The position numbers and the translations under genes were made by a program. DNA of 64,000 nucleotides, from assembly GCF_035658495.1 (NCBI RefSeq), contig NZ_CP141945.1:831501-895500 (forward strand), in the 5' to 3' direction. The notes under the pieces were generated by a model that was given only the letters and a program-made list of their open reading frames with translations, was not told where the DNA came from and did not search any database. Positions within the stretch are counted from its first letter, which is position 1. Each line of letters starts with the position of its first letter. The stretch is from Novosphingobium sp. RL4 (GTDB taxonomy: Bacteria; Pseudomonadota; Alphaproteobacteria; Sphingomonadales; Sphingomonadaceae). Shown piece by piece: positions 18,449-27,010 of this stretch.

Positions 18449-20719
18449 TCAGAACTGCACGGTGCTCGAAATGCCGTAAGTGCGCGGCTCGTTGTAGATG
18501 CCGTACTGGCCGATCGCCGAGCTGTAGCTGCGCAGGTAGGTATAGGCCTTGTTGAACAGGTTGCGCGACCAGACCGACAGTTCCATCTTCGCGCCGATGC
18601 CCGGCATCTCGATCTCGCTCAGCGCCACCCGGCCGTTGACAAGGAAGGCGCTCTGGCTGCGGGTGGGATCGTTGACCTGCGCATACTGCTTCGACGAATA
18701 GTTCGCATCGAGGTGGAAGCGCAGCGTCGCGTCGCCCAGTTCGGTTTGATAATCGAACGCGCCGCTCGCCGCATGTTTCGGGGTGAACACCGGATAGACC
18801 GCCATCAGCGGATTCCCGGTAACGAAGGGGTTCGGCGCTTCCGGCAAACGCATGTCGGTATAAGTATAGCTGCCCGAGAGCGTCAGCCCCGTCATCGGCA
18901 TGACGGTCAGTTCCGCCTCCACACCCTTCGAACGGCCTTGCCCTTCGGCATTGGTGGTCTCGGTGGTCGTGCGGTTGCTGCTGGCGACCGGGGCGTAGAA
19001 GTCGATCTGCACATCCTTGTAGGCCGCCGTCCACGCCGCAAGGTTAAGCCGAACGTGGCGATCGAGGAATTCGGTCTTGGCGCCCACTTCGAAACTGGAA
19101 ACGCTTTCCGGCTTGAACGCGCGATAGGTCAGAGAGCGCGAATTGGCGCCTCCCGCCTTGTAGCCGGTGCTCCACTTTCCATAGACGTGGATGTCGTCGG
19201 CAAGATCGTAGGCGAGGTTGATGGTCGGATCGAACCGGTCCCAGCTCTCGTCGAGCAGGTAGGCGGTGGCAACGCCGTTGACCTTGTCGAGCGAGCCCGA
19301 CTTCTTGTCATGCGTATAGCGCCCGCCCAGCATCAGGTGCGCCTTGTCGTTCAGGAAATGCGGGCTCCAGGTCGCCTGCCCGAACACGCCGATGCTGTCG
19401 GTATCTGCACGGCTGGCGCGGTCCGGGAACGCGCTCGACGCCACGGGATCGGGCAGAACGGTATAACCGGTGCCGTCGGCGTTCCACTTGTTGGTGTTCG
19501 GCGTCCAGGCGTCGTCCCGGACGTACTCGTGATAGTAGAAGCCGCCCGCCACGAAATCGACTTCGGGCAGCGTGCCGATGACCTGCACTTCCTGGCTGTA
19601 CTGGCGCTGCCAGACATTCGCGAGGCTGTAGCGGCTGAAATTGGCGTTGGGCGCGAAGACCGTGATGTTGGTCATGCCGTTGTCGAGCTGGGTCTGGGTC
19701 AGCTCGCGATAGGAACTGATCGACTTGACCTCGATGGCCTCGGAAAGGTTCCAGTCGAGCGTCACCATGTGGCCATGGGTCTTGCCCGTGCTCCAGGCCT
19801 GCGGCACGCCGATGTTCGCCTCTGACGCGCGATCCGGCTGAAGCTGGATCAGCGGCGCGCGGGCATAGGAACCGCCCGAAAGGAGCTGGACGTAATAAGG
19901 CGTCGTCCGGTCCTGAGAAATGTCGAAGCTGTAGAGCGCACTGAAGCTGCTGCTCGGCTGCCACAGTGCCGCGGCGTGGAGACCGCGCTTGTTGTAGGCA
20001 TTGAAATCGTGCGCGCCGGCCAGCGGATTGTCGACCGTGCCGTCACGCCTGGTGATCAGCGCGTCGAGCTTGACCGAGATATTGGCCACGGCGGGCAGGT
20101 CCAGATGGGCGCTGGCCTCGCGGGCGCCGTAATTGCCGATCCCGGCGGTGGCGCGCAGGCCCCATTCGCCGCTCGGCTTCCTGGTCACGATGCTGATCGC
20201 GCCGCCTTCCGTATTGCGCCCGAACAGCGAGCCCTGCGGCCCCTTGAGCACTTCGATCCGCTCGACATCGTAGAGCGCCGATCCCAGCCCCTGCGCGCGG
20301 CCAAGGAACACACCGTCGATATAGACGCCCACGCCCTGGTCGCGGCTCGGCTGGTTCGCGTCGCCCATCGTGCCGATACCGCGCATGCCGACCGTGAGCG
20401 CCGAGGAACGGCTGAACATCGGCGCGACGCGCAGGCTCGGGATCGAACCGTCCATCAGCGATTCCAGCGAAACGACGTGGCGGTTGCGCAAGTCTTCCGT
20501 GTTCATCACCGCGATCGAGATCGGCGTGGTCTGGAGGCTGGTCTCACGCTTCTGCGCGGTGACGACGATGTCGGAAAGCCCGGGTCCGGCCTCCGCCGCC
20601 GCGCTTTCGGCAGCGACGGCAGCTTCGGCTGCCTGCGCGGAACCTGCCGCCAGCATGGCGCCAAGCGCACTGCCGGTCAGTACGGCGGAACGGAAAGAAC
20701 GTGAAAAGCGAAAGGACAT
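18449..20719 (-). CDS. TonB-dependent receptor (no STN domain)
   Basis: A 756-residue outer-membrane receptor. It has a signal peptide (cleavage near GSAQAAEA), a TonB box in LSDIVVTAQKRETSLQTTP, a plug with MRGIGTMGDANQPSRDQGVG and VERIEVLKGPQGSLFGRNTE, and a beta-barrel ending GISSTVQF with terminal Phe. The plug style resembles the large sphingomonad group of iron-complex or nutrient receptors without sigma-factor signalling. The start at 20719 is the ATG before the basic n-region; 18 upstream codons are open but unlikely. It is co-directional with, and just upstream of, the exported phosphatase, which may define its substrate class. Ligand unknown. Confidence 0.9.
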   Translation of the reverse strand: MSFRFSRSFRSAVLTGSALGAMLAAGSAQAAEAAVAAESAAAEAGPGLSDIVVTAQKRETSLQTTPISIAVMNTEDLRNRHVVSLESLMDGSIPSLRVAPMFSRSSALTVGMRGIGTMGDANQPSRDQGVGVYIDGVFLGRAQGLGSALYDVERIEVLKGPQGSLFGRNTEGGAISIVTRKPSGEWGLRATAGIGNYGAREASAHLDLPAVANISVKLDALITRRDGTVDNPLAGAHDFNAYNKRGLHAAALWQPSSSFSALYSFDISQDRTTPYYVQLLSGGSYARAPLIQLQPDRASEANIGVPQAWSTGKTHGHMVTLDWNLSEAIEVKSISSYRELTQTQLDNGMTNITVFAPNANFSRYSLANVWQRQYSQEVQVIGTLPEVDFVAGGFYYHEYVRDDAWTPNTNKWNADGTGYTVLPDPVASSAFPDRASRADTDSIGVFGQATWSPHFLNDKAHLMLGGRYTHDKKSGSLDKVNGVATAYLLDESWDRFDPTINLAYDLADDIHVYGKWSTGYKAGGANSRSLTYRAFKPESVSSFEVGAKTEFLDRHVRLNLAAWTAAYKDVQIDFYAPVASSNRTTTETTNAEGQGRSKGVEAELTVMPMTGLTLSGSYTYTDMRLPEAPNPFVTGNPLMAVYPVFTPKHAASGAFDYQTELGDATLRFHLDANYSSKQYAQVNDPTRSQSAFLVNGRVALSEIEMPGIGAKMELSVWSRNLFNKAYTYLRSYSSAIGQYGIYNEPRTYGISSTVQF

Positions 20720-21114
20720 GGATCGAACCCCAGCAATGATGTCGGGGCGTCGGCTAGAACGTCTGTATGTCAACCTTGTTACGCTTGTATCGAATACTCA
20801 CGGGACAGGCTGTCATAAAACCGTCTCAAAAATAGAGATCGAACGGCTGATTTTCGTGACTTTATCGGATGCGCGCCAACAAGTCGCGCCGCATCGCAGC
20901 CCATCAATGGAACGATTGTTTTCAAGGCGCCCGCCAATGGCCTCGCGTCGATGCCCTGCCCGGCCGCCCGCGGCGATCTTCGGCTCCTGCCGATTCGCCG
21001 CGCGGAAGCCCGCGCATGGCCGTCTGCGAGCGCCGGGAAGCGCACCGGCCGCCTATAATACGATCAAGGCACGCCCAGCGCGGCTCCATCCGCTCCCCGC
21101 AAAATGGATTCTAC
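20720..21114. other. Divergent intergenic region; no supported gene
   Basis: 395 bp between the TonB receptor (minus) and the chemoreceptor (plus). It should hold both promoters. The first 150 bp are AT-richer than the surroundings. An 88-codon minus frame (20779-21045) is arginine-rich, has no ribosome site and resembles nothing, so I do not call it. Confidence 0.45.
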
Positions 21115-22986
21115 ATGCTTGAATTTCTCAACGACTGGCGGCTTCCGAGAAAGCTGCTCGCCGCCTTCGGGTTACTCGTGGTGCTGTTCGGCGCCGTAGG
21201 CATCAACGGACTCGTTTCGACGCGCAAGCTCGATGCGATCGCGCAGAACCACGTCGATCACGGCATTGCCGGCATGTCCGCGCTCGCTGACGTCATCAGC
21301 AACGTCAAGGAAATGCGGATCATCGTCTATACTTACTACGCCGCGGTCAACACGCCGCAGGAAGAAGCCGATATCCGCGAGCGGCTCGACAAGACCAAGG
21401 CCGCACTGGCCAAGGCTGTGGACGAGTACAAGCAGGTCGCCGACGAGAGCTTTACGCAGGATGCCACGGCCCTCAGCGCCAATGTCGAGGCTCTCAACAA
21501 GGCCAACGACCATCTCTTCGCGGTGCGCGCGGCCGGCGACCTTCCCGCCGCCATGACCGTGCTCAAGACCGAATCCCGCACCGCGTCCCACGAGATCATC
21601 GACCTGACCGAGAAGCTGCTGGACGAGTCCCGCGAGCGTTCGCGGGAACAGGCCGCGCAAGGCGCAGAGACCGCAGATTTCGCCATCTGGCTGTCAGGCG
21701 GACTGGCGCTTGTCGGCATCGCGGGCATCGTGCTGATCTGGCTCGTGCTGAACGCCTCCGTCGCCGCGCCGATGAGCCGTATCGCGGATGTCACCACGAC
21801 GCTGGCGGAAGGCGGGCGCGCCGATGTTCCCTATCGCGAGCGCCATGACGAGATCGGCGAGATCGCCGGCGCCGTCGAGCAGTTCCGCGCCGCCGCCGAG
21901 GCCCGCGCCGAGATCGACGCCAAGGCCGCCCGCGAACAGGAAGTCGTCACCTCCACCCTGCGCGGCAGCCTCCAGGCGATCAGCGAGGGCGACCTCACCC
22001 AGACCATCTCCGCCGAGTTCCCCCCCGCTTACGGCGAACTCAAGAGCAACTTCAACTCCGCCCTCGGTGCCCTGCGCGACCTCATCGGCGCCGTCGCCGA
22101 AAGCGCCGTCGCCATCCGCACCGGCTCGAGCGAGATCGCCCAGGCATCCGAAGATCTCGCCCGCCGCACCGAGAGCAACGCCGCCAGCCTCGAAGAGACT
22201 TCGGCCGCGATCACCCAGATGGACGAGCGCCTGCGCGCCACCGCCGCCGCCGCCGGACGCACCGTGCAGCGCGCCGACGGGGCGATGACCGTGGTCGGTT
22301 CCGGCCGCGACATCGCCGACGAGGCGGTGCAGGCCATGGGCCGCGTCAGCGAAAGCGCCAAGGGCATCGATTCGGTGATCGAGGGGCTCGACAAGATCGC
22401 CTTCCAGACCCGCGTCCTTGCCATGAACGCCGCTGTAGAAGCGGGCCGCGCAGGCGATGCCGGTCGCGGTTTCGCGGTCGTGGCCGATCTCGTCTCGGCG
22501 CTCGCCATGCGCTCGGAAGAGGAAGCCAAGCGCGCCCGCGAACAGCTCACCGCGACCCAGACCGACATCGGCACCGCCGTGGAAGCGGTCCAGCGCGTGG
22601 ACGGTGCCCTGCAGAACATCTCGGGCGATGTCACCGAAGTGCACTCGCTGCTGAGCAACATCGCCAGCGACAACCAGGCCCAGTCCTCGACGATCACCCA
22701 GATCAGCGCCACGATCGGCACGATGGACCAGGCCACCCAGCAGAACGCCGCGATGGTCGAGGAGACCTCCGCGGCGGCGCGCAACCTCAACAGCGAGGTC
22801 ACCTCGCTGTCGGACCGCGCCGCGATGTTCCGCATCGGCAACGAACCGCAGGGCCTGCGCCCGGCGCTCCGCCCCGTGCCTGTCAGCAGCTCGGCCAACA
22901 TCCCGGCCAGCGCGCCGATCCAGACGATGGCCTCGCGAAAGCCGCTGAAAGCGCTCGCCACCGCCGATGACTGGATGGACTTCTAA
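21115..22986 (+). CDS. Methyl-accepting chemotaxis protein
   Basis: A 623-residue transmembrane chemoreceptor. A first membrane helix ([20 protein letters not shown]), a helical periplasmic ligand domain of about 150 residues of the four-helix-bundle type, a second helix ([20 protein letters not shown]), a HAMP linker and the coiled-coil signalling domain are visible. The hairpin tip reads [20 protein letters not shown], which departs from the usual FQTNxLALNAAVEAARAGE at the Asn and Glu positions, and the following [11 protein letters not shown] replaces ADEVRxLAxRS. The protein ends DWMDF, matching the xWxxF pentapeptide that docks CheR/CheB. No che genes are nearby. The start at 21115 gives a normal first membrane helix. 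Signal sensed is unknown. Confidence 0.92.
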   Translation: MLEFLNDWRLPRKLLAAFGLLVVLFGAVGINGLVSTRKLDAIAQNHVDHGIAGMSALADVISNVKEMRIIVYTYYAAVNTPQEEADIRERLDKTKAALAKAVDEYKQVADESFTQDATALSANVEALNKANDHLFAVRAAGDLPAAMTVLKTESRTASHEIIDLTEKLLDESRERSREQAAQGAETADFAIWLSGGLALVGIAGIVLIWLVLNASVAAPMSRIADVTTTLAEGGRADVPYRERHDEIGEIAGAVEQFRAAAEARAEIDAKAAREQEVVTSTLRGSLQAISEGDLTQTISAEFPPAYGELKSNFNSALGALRDLIGAVAESAVAIRTGSSEIAQASEDLARRTESNAASLEETSAAITQMDERLRATAAAAGRTVQRADGAMTVVGSGRDIADEAVQAMGRVSESAKGIDSVIEGLDKIAFQTRVLAMNAAVEAGRAGDAGRGFAVVADLVSALAMRSEEEAKRAREQLTATQTDIGTAVEAVQRVDGALQNISGDVTEVHSLLSNIASDNQAQSSTITQISATIGTMDQATQQNAAMVEETSAAARNLNSEVTSLSDRAAMFRIGNEPQGLRPALRPVPVSSSANIPASAPIQTMASRKPLKALATADDWMDF

Positions 22987-23002
22987 AAAGCCTGCCTGAA
23001 AA

Positions 23003-23048
23003 GCCGCCCCGGATCCTCCTGGCTTCGCCAGGGCAGGCACGGGGCGGC
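23003..23048. terminator. Nested hairpin between convergent genes
   Basis: GCCGCCCCG (23003-23011) pairs with CGGGGCGGC (23040-23048), and an inner CCTGGCTTCGCCAGG hairpin sits in the loop. It lies between the chemoreceptor stop and the glycosylase stop and can end both transcripts. Confidence 0.6.
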
Positions 23049-23557
23049 TACCCCAGATAGCCTGCGATTCCGCGCCACACGTCGAGCTTTGCAGCGCGGG
23101 ACAGGGCCGCATAGGCGGCGCTGGACGAAGGCAGATCCACCAGCGCCCAGCCGGCATCGAGATGGGCCAATTGCCGTCTCCCGCGTCTGGCCGCGGTGCC
23201 GCCGTTGAAGCCGATCATCCGCAGATGCGGCAAGCGGCCAGCAAACCCGGCAAGATCGCGCTCCGTGGCATCGCGTATCGCGGTATCGAGACTCCCCTGC
23301 CGCCGCGCGGTTGCGATCACATCCCACAGCCCGATGCCATGCGCCTTCAACAGGTCCAGCCGCTCGGGATAAGGCCGGGCGCGCAAGCCGGGCTCGGCAA
23401 GCACTTCACCCATCAGCCACCAGAACGCATTGGTCGGGTGCGCGTAATATTCGCCCGCCTGCAAAGACCGCTCCCCCGGCAAACTGCCCAGCAGCAGCAC
23501 GCGCGTATTCATATCGACACTTGCGGGCAGCGCGGACTTGGGAAGCGGATCGGGCAT
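23048..23557 (-). CDS. DNA-deoxyinosine (hypoxanthine) glycosylase, UDG superfamily
   Basis: A 169-residue base-excision repair enzyme. VLLLGSLPGERSLQAGEYYA followed by HPTNAFWWLMGEVL, and GIGLWDVIATARRQGSLDTA, match the family-6 UDG/hypoxanthine-DNA glycosylase group, which removes deaminated adenine (and sometimes uracil) from DNA. The motif between AGEYYAHPTNAFW and GLWDV fits the active-site face, and IGFNGGTAARR and LPSSSAAYAALS cover the later DNA-contact motifs. The start at 23557 is the first ATG giving family length; a much longer open frame upstream is noncoding in character. It stands alone between the chemoreceptor and the metal region. Confidence 0.85.
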   Translation of the reverse strand: MPDPLPKSALPASVDMNTRVLLLGSLPGERSLQAGEYYAHPTNAFWWLMGEVLAEPGLRARPYPERLDLLKAHGIGLWDVIATARRQGSLDTAIRDATERDLAGFAGRLPHLRMIGFNGGTAARRGRRQLAHLDAGWALVDLPSSSAAYAALSRAAKLDVWRGIAGYLG

Positions 23558-23806
23558 GGCCCGCGGAATAACGCCGAAGCGCGGGTTTTGACAGGGCGCC
23601 GATCCGCTCGCTTCCCGCTCATAAGTCCGGTTTACGGTGAAATCCCGATCCGATCCACGGTTCGCGAACCGGATAAATCGCCGATTTCCGGGCGGTTCGC
23701 CGCTCGTGCCGATCCGTAACGTAAAAGCGGTTGCCGGCCGGTCGCCCCCTGCCATCTCCCGGTTTCGACGGCGCCGGAACCTCCGGCCCGATACTGGAGA
23801 ACGCCC

Positions 23807-23905
23807 ATGACCGACACCGATATCCGCCCGATCGCTCCCGTCTTCTATGCCGGCGCCCTTGCGATCCTGGCTCATGTCATCGCCTTCGCCATCGCCCTTT
23901 CCTGA
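23807..23905 (+). CDS. Possible 32-residue single-helix membrane protein
   Basis: ATG at 23807 is preceded by TGGAGA at a good distance and opens a 32-residue frame starting MTDTDIRPIAPVFYAGALAI and ending HVIAFAIALS. After a short acidic N-terminus it is one hydrophobic helix. It precedes the metal-efflux genes on the same strand. I recognise no family; it may be a small accessory membrane protein or a chance frame. Conservation in relatives would decide. Confidence 0.4.
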   Translation: MTDTDIRPIAPVFYAGALAILAHVIAFAIALS

Positions 23906-24069
23906 CGCCGCGATGGATGCTCCCAAGCGGGCGTGGCTCCGGTCGGCCGGATCGCGCCCTCAGGCGGCGTTTCCTGCCGTCCGGGCGCGCAGATTCGGCA
24001 GATTGCATGACTGTAGCCGGCTAGGCTGAAGGCTCGCCCCCTTTTCGCTTCGCAAGGATATCGGACAAC

Positions 24070-24519
24070 GTGCGATTGTCGCCTCCGCCGTTCCGGGCTA
24101 TGCGCAAGGACATGTCCGCGCGGGTGCTTCATGGCCGGGGTTCCAAACCGACGAGCTTGCTGCTCGTTCTCGGCGCCCTGCTGGCGCTGTTCGCGATGGC
24201 CAACATGCTGACGGTAACGAACTGGCATTCCGCCCTTGTCGATCACGACGATTTCGGGGCCGACGCGGCGCTTTTCGGGCATGAAGACGGGCACCGGCAC
24301 GACAGTCCCTCAGCCAAGGGGATGGACGGCGATCCGGCTTCCCCGGCAAACGACCTTCACAACATCACCCATTCGATGATCCACGGCCTTGCGGACCTGG
24401 TGCCGGACATCGAACTGGCGATTCCGCTTCTCGCCGTGGCGGCGGCATGGTTCGTCGGCCGCGATTTCGCACTTTCCGGCATAGCGCCCCAGGCCCTGCT
24501 GCGCCCCCCTCGAAGCTGA
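24070..24519 (+). CDS. Two-helix membrane protein with His/Asp-rich loop, metal-efflux associated
   Basis: About 149 residues from a GTG at 24070 (ATGs at 24100 and 24112 are alternatives). A first membrane helix (LLLVLGALLALFAMANMLTV) is followed by a loop rich in His, Asp and Glu (DHDDFGADAALFGHEDGHRH) and further His residues, then a second helix (IPLLAVAAAWFVG). The loop looks suited to binding divalent metal in the periplasm. It lies 56 bp upstream of the CzcC-type gene on the same strand, so it is likely the first gene of the czc operon, in the position where CzcI/CnrY-like small regulators or metal sensors are found. No firm family match. Confidence 0.65.
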   Translation: MRLSPPPFRAMRKDMSARVLHGRGSKPTSLLLVLGALLALFAMANMLTVTNWHSALVDHDDFGADAALFGHEDGHRHDSPSAKGMDGDPASPANDLHNITHSMIHGLADLVPDIELAIPLLAVAAAWFVGRDFALSGIAPQALLRPPRS

Positions 24520-24575
24520 ATCCGGCACGCCCGCGCGGCGTACTGTGACCATCAGACTTCAGAGGAACCCCAGAA

Positions 24576-25841
24576 ATGACCGATTTCATCGGCCGACGGC
24601 GCGTCCGCGTGCTGTCGGGACTTGCGGCCATGGGCAGCGGGCTGGTCTATGCCAGCGCGCTTGCGCAAACCGCCCCGCCGTTCGCCCAGCTTTTCCGCGA
24701 TACCCGTGACGCCCCGCGCCAGATCGAACTGGATGCCGAAGTAGAGCGAGCGCAGGGCCTTGCCCGGCAGGCGGGTGCGCGCCCCAATCCCACCATCAGC
24801 GTGATGACCGAGAACGTCGCGGGACGGCAGCCCTACACCGGCTTCGACCGGGCGGAAAACACGCTCCAGCTCAATCAGGCCATCGAGATCGGCGGCAAGC
24901 GGTCCGCGCGCATCGCCGCCGGAAAAGCCGGGCTGGACGCGGCCACGGCGCGCACGCGCGACGGGCGGATCACTTATGCCTACCAGTTGGCGCTGGCCTA
25001 TGCCGGCGCCGAAATCGCCGATCGCCGCATCGAACTGGCCGAGGACGAACTGGAGGAAGCCCAGTCGGACCTGCACGCCGCGCAGGCGCTGGTGGACGCG
25101 GGCAAGGAAGCCCGTCTGCGGAGCCTTCAGGCCGAATCCGAGGTCAATGCCATGGCCGCCCTGCTGGACACCGCGAAGGCCGAGCGCGTGGGCGCCTATG
25201 CGCGGCTTTCGGCCCTGTCGGGGCAGGAGGTCTCGTTCACCGCGCTGGCAGAGCCGCTCCTTGCCCGCTTCGAGGCCAGGAGCGGCTACGGTCCGGTCGA
25301 TCCGCTTCAGACCGCGCCCTATCTTGCCGCGAAGGCGGAGCGCGAGGCTGCCGAGCGCCGGCTTGTCGCCGCACGGCGACAGGCCACTCCCGACGTCACC
25401 CTGTCCGTAGGCGTGCGGCGTCTGGAGGCGGACAAGGCGAATGCCCTGCTGGCCGGCCTCAGCGTGCCGATCCCGCTGTTCGATCGCAATCGCGGCAATA
25501 TCGATGCCGCCGAGGCGGAGCTGCGCGGTGCGCAGGCGCGGGATTCCGCCGCTTTGCTCGACATCAAGGCCGAAATTGCCGCGGCCATGGCCCTGAACGA
25601 AGCCGCCGACGCGCGGGCCGCTTCTGCCGAGCGGACGCTGAAGACTGCGGAAGAGACCTACCGCATGGCCCGCCTCGCCTACGAAGCCGGCAAGTCGCCC
25701 CTCATCGAACTGCTCGCAGCCCGGCACGGCCTTGGCGTGGCGCGCGGCGTCATCCTCGACGCCGCAGCCGCCCGCCTCGACGCCCGCGCCCGCCTTGCCC
25801 GCCTCAAGGGCCTCACGATTACCGGAGAACCGGTCCAATGA
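24576..25841 (+). CDS. czcC: CzcC-type outer-membrane efflux protein (TolC family)
   Basis: A 421-residue outer-membrane factor with a signal peptide (YASALAQTAPP) and the two long helical repeats of TolC-like proteins (AQGLARQAGARPNPTISV, NTLQLNQAIEIGGKRSARI, ARDSAALLDIKAEIAAAMAL). The RPNPTISV and IEIGGKR motifs are typical of heavy-metal CzcC/CusC-like channels. It starts the C-B-A arrangement with coupled overlaps and should carry metal ions across the outer membrane. AGAGGAA lies upstream of the ATG. The actual metal (Co, Zn, Cd, Ni) cannot be read from this subunit. Confidence 0.9.
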   Translation: MTDFIGRRRVRVLSGLAAMGSGLVYASALAQTAPPFAQLFRDTRDAPRQIELDAEVERAQGLARQAGARPNPTISVMTENVAGRQPYTGFDRAENTLQLNQAIEIGGKRSARIAAGKAGLDAATARTRDGRITYAYQLALAYAGAEIADRRIELAEDELEEAQSDLHAAQALVDAGKEARLRSLQAESEVNAMAALLDTAKAERVGAYARLSALSGQEVSFTALAEPLLARFEARSGYGPVDPLQTAPYLAAKAEREAAERRLVAARRQATPDVTLSVGVRRLEADKANALLAGLSVPIPLFDRNRGNIDAAEAELRGAQARDSAALLDIKAEIAAAMALNEAADARAASAERTLKTAEETYRMARLAYEAGKSPLIELLAARHGLGVARGVILDAAAARLDARARLARLKGLTITGEPVQ

Positions 25842-27010
25842 ACGAAAAGAATCGTCTCTACGCAGGCGCCGCTGCGGCGCTGGTGGCGGCCGCGACGCTA
25901 GGCTTCGGCGCCGCCCGCCTGACGCAGGAAGCGCCGGGGAACGCCTCGCCCGAAAGCGCATCGACAGAACCGGCAGACGGCGCCGGACCGGCCGCGGCAG
26001 GGGTGGTGGAAATATCGCCCGAAGGGATCAGGCTGTCCCAGATCGAAGTCGCCGCCGCAGCGGTGGGAGAACTGGACGCCGCCATTCTCGCAGCGGCCAC
26101 CGTCGAGGCCGCGCCCGATGCCGAAGCCGTGCTGACGGCGCGGGCGCCGGGCACGGTGACACACCTCTTCAAGCGCATCGGCGATCCCGTGCGCGCGGGC
26201 GAAACGCTGGCGCTGGTGGAGAGCCGCGATGCCTCCGCGATCGCCGCCGATCAGGCAGCGGCCGCTGCCCGCGTCACGCTCGCCGGCCGCCAGCTTGCCC
26301 GCGAACGCACGCTGCTTGGCCAGGGGGTGAGCCCCCGCGCCGATTATGAAACCGCTCAGGCCAACCTCGCGGTGGCGCAAGCCGACGCCCGGCGCGCCAG
26401 CGCGGCGGCGGGCACGGCACGCATTTCCCGCGATGGCCGCTCGGTGCTCGTGGTCAGCCCGGTGACGGGCCGGGTGACGCAGGCTTCGGCCAGCCTCGGG
26501 CAGTTCGTGGCGGCTGAAACGGCATTGTTCCGCGTTGCCGATCCCGCCCGGTTGCAAGTGACCGCGAGCGTTCCGGCCGCCGATGCCGGCCGCATCCGCG
26601 CGGGCGACCGCGTTGAGCTTTCCGCGGGCGAGGGTCCGGCGCTGCAAGGCCGCGTGCGTTCGGCGACGAATGTCGTCGATCCAGGCAGCCGCGCCGTCAC
26701 AATCGTGATCGACCTGCCGGGAACCGCCGCGCTGGTGCCGGGGCAACTCGTGCAGTGCCGTATCCTCGCCAGCGTCGGCGCCGCGCGCGGCGGCGTCATG
26801 GTGCCGCAGGACGCGGTCCAGACCATCGGCGAGCGGACCGTCGTGTTCCTGCGCACGCAGCGGGGATTCCGGGCGCAGACCGTCCAGGTCGGCGGCCGCA
26901 GCGGCGGACTGGCGGCGATCGCCTCGGGCCTGAAAGCCGGAACGCCGATCGCCACGCGCAATGCCTTCCTGCTCAAGGCCGAGCTGGAAAAGGGGGAGGA
27001 AGGCGAATGA
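25838..27010 (+). CDS. czcB: CzcB-type RND periplasmic adaptor
   Basis: A 390-residue membrane-fusion protein linking the RND pump to the outer-membrane channel. It has an N-terminal membrane-anchor or signal segment, a lipoyl/barrel-sandwich half (ARAPGTVTHLFKRIGDPVRA), a helical hairpin (QAAAAARVTLAGRQLARERT), the second sandwich half (VVSPVTGRVTQASASLGQFV) and the beta-barrel/membrane-proximal domain (GGVMVPQDAVQTIGERTVVF). There is no long His-rich N-terminal extension as in Ralstonia CzcB. ATGA overlaps join it to czcC and czcA, giving strong translational coupling. Confidence 0.91.
   Translation: MNEKNRLYAGAAAALVAAATLGFGAARLTQEAPGNASPESASTEPADGAGPAAAGVVEISPEGIRLSQIEVAAAAVGELDAAILAAATVEAAPDAEAVLTARAPGTVTHLFKRIGDPVRAGETLALVESRDASAIAADQAAAAARVTLAGRQLARERTLLGQGVSPRADYETAQANLAVAQADARRASAAAGTARISRDGRSVLVVSPVTGRVTQASASLGQFVAAETALFRVADPARLQVTASVPAADAGRIRAGDRVELSAGEGPALQGRVRSATNVVDPGSRAVTIVIDLPGTAALVPGQLVQCRILASVGAARGGVMVPQDAVQTIGERTVVFLRTQRGFRAQTVQVGGRSGGLAAIASGLKAGTPIATRNAFLLKAELEKGEEGE

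Noticed and set aside
20779..21045. An 88-codon minus-strand gene in the receptor-chemoreceptor gap
   Set aside because: Arg-rich composition, no ribosome site, no family resemblance.
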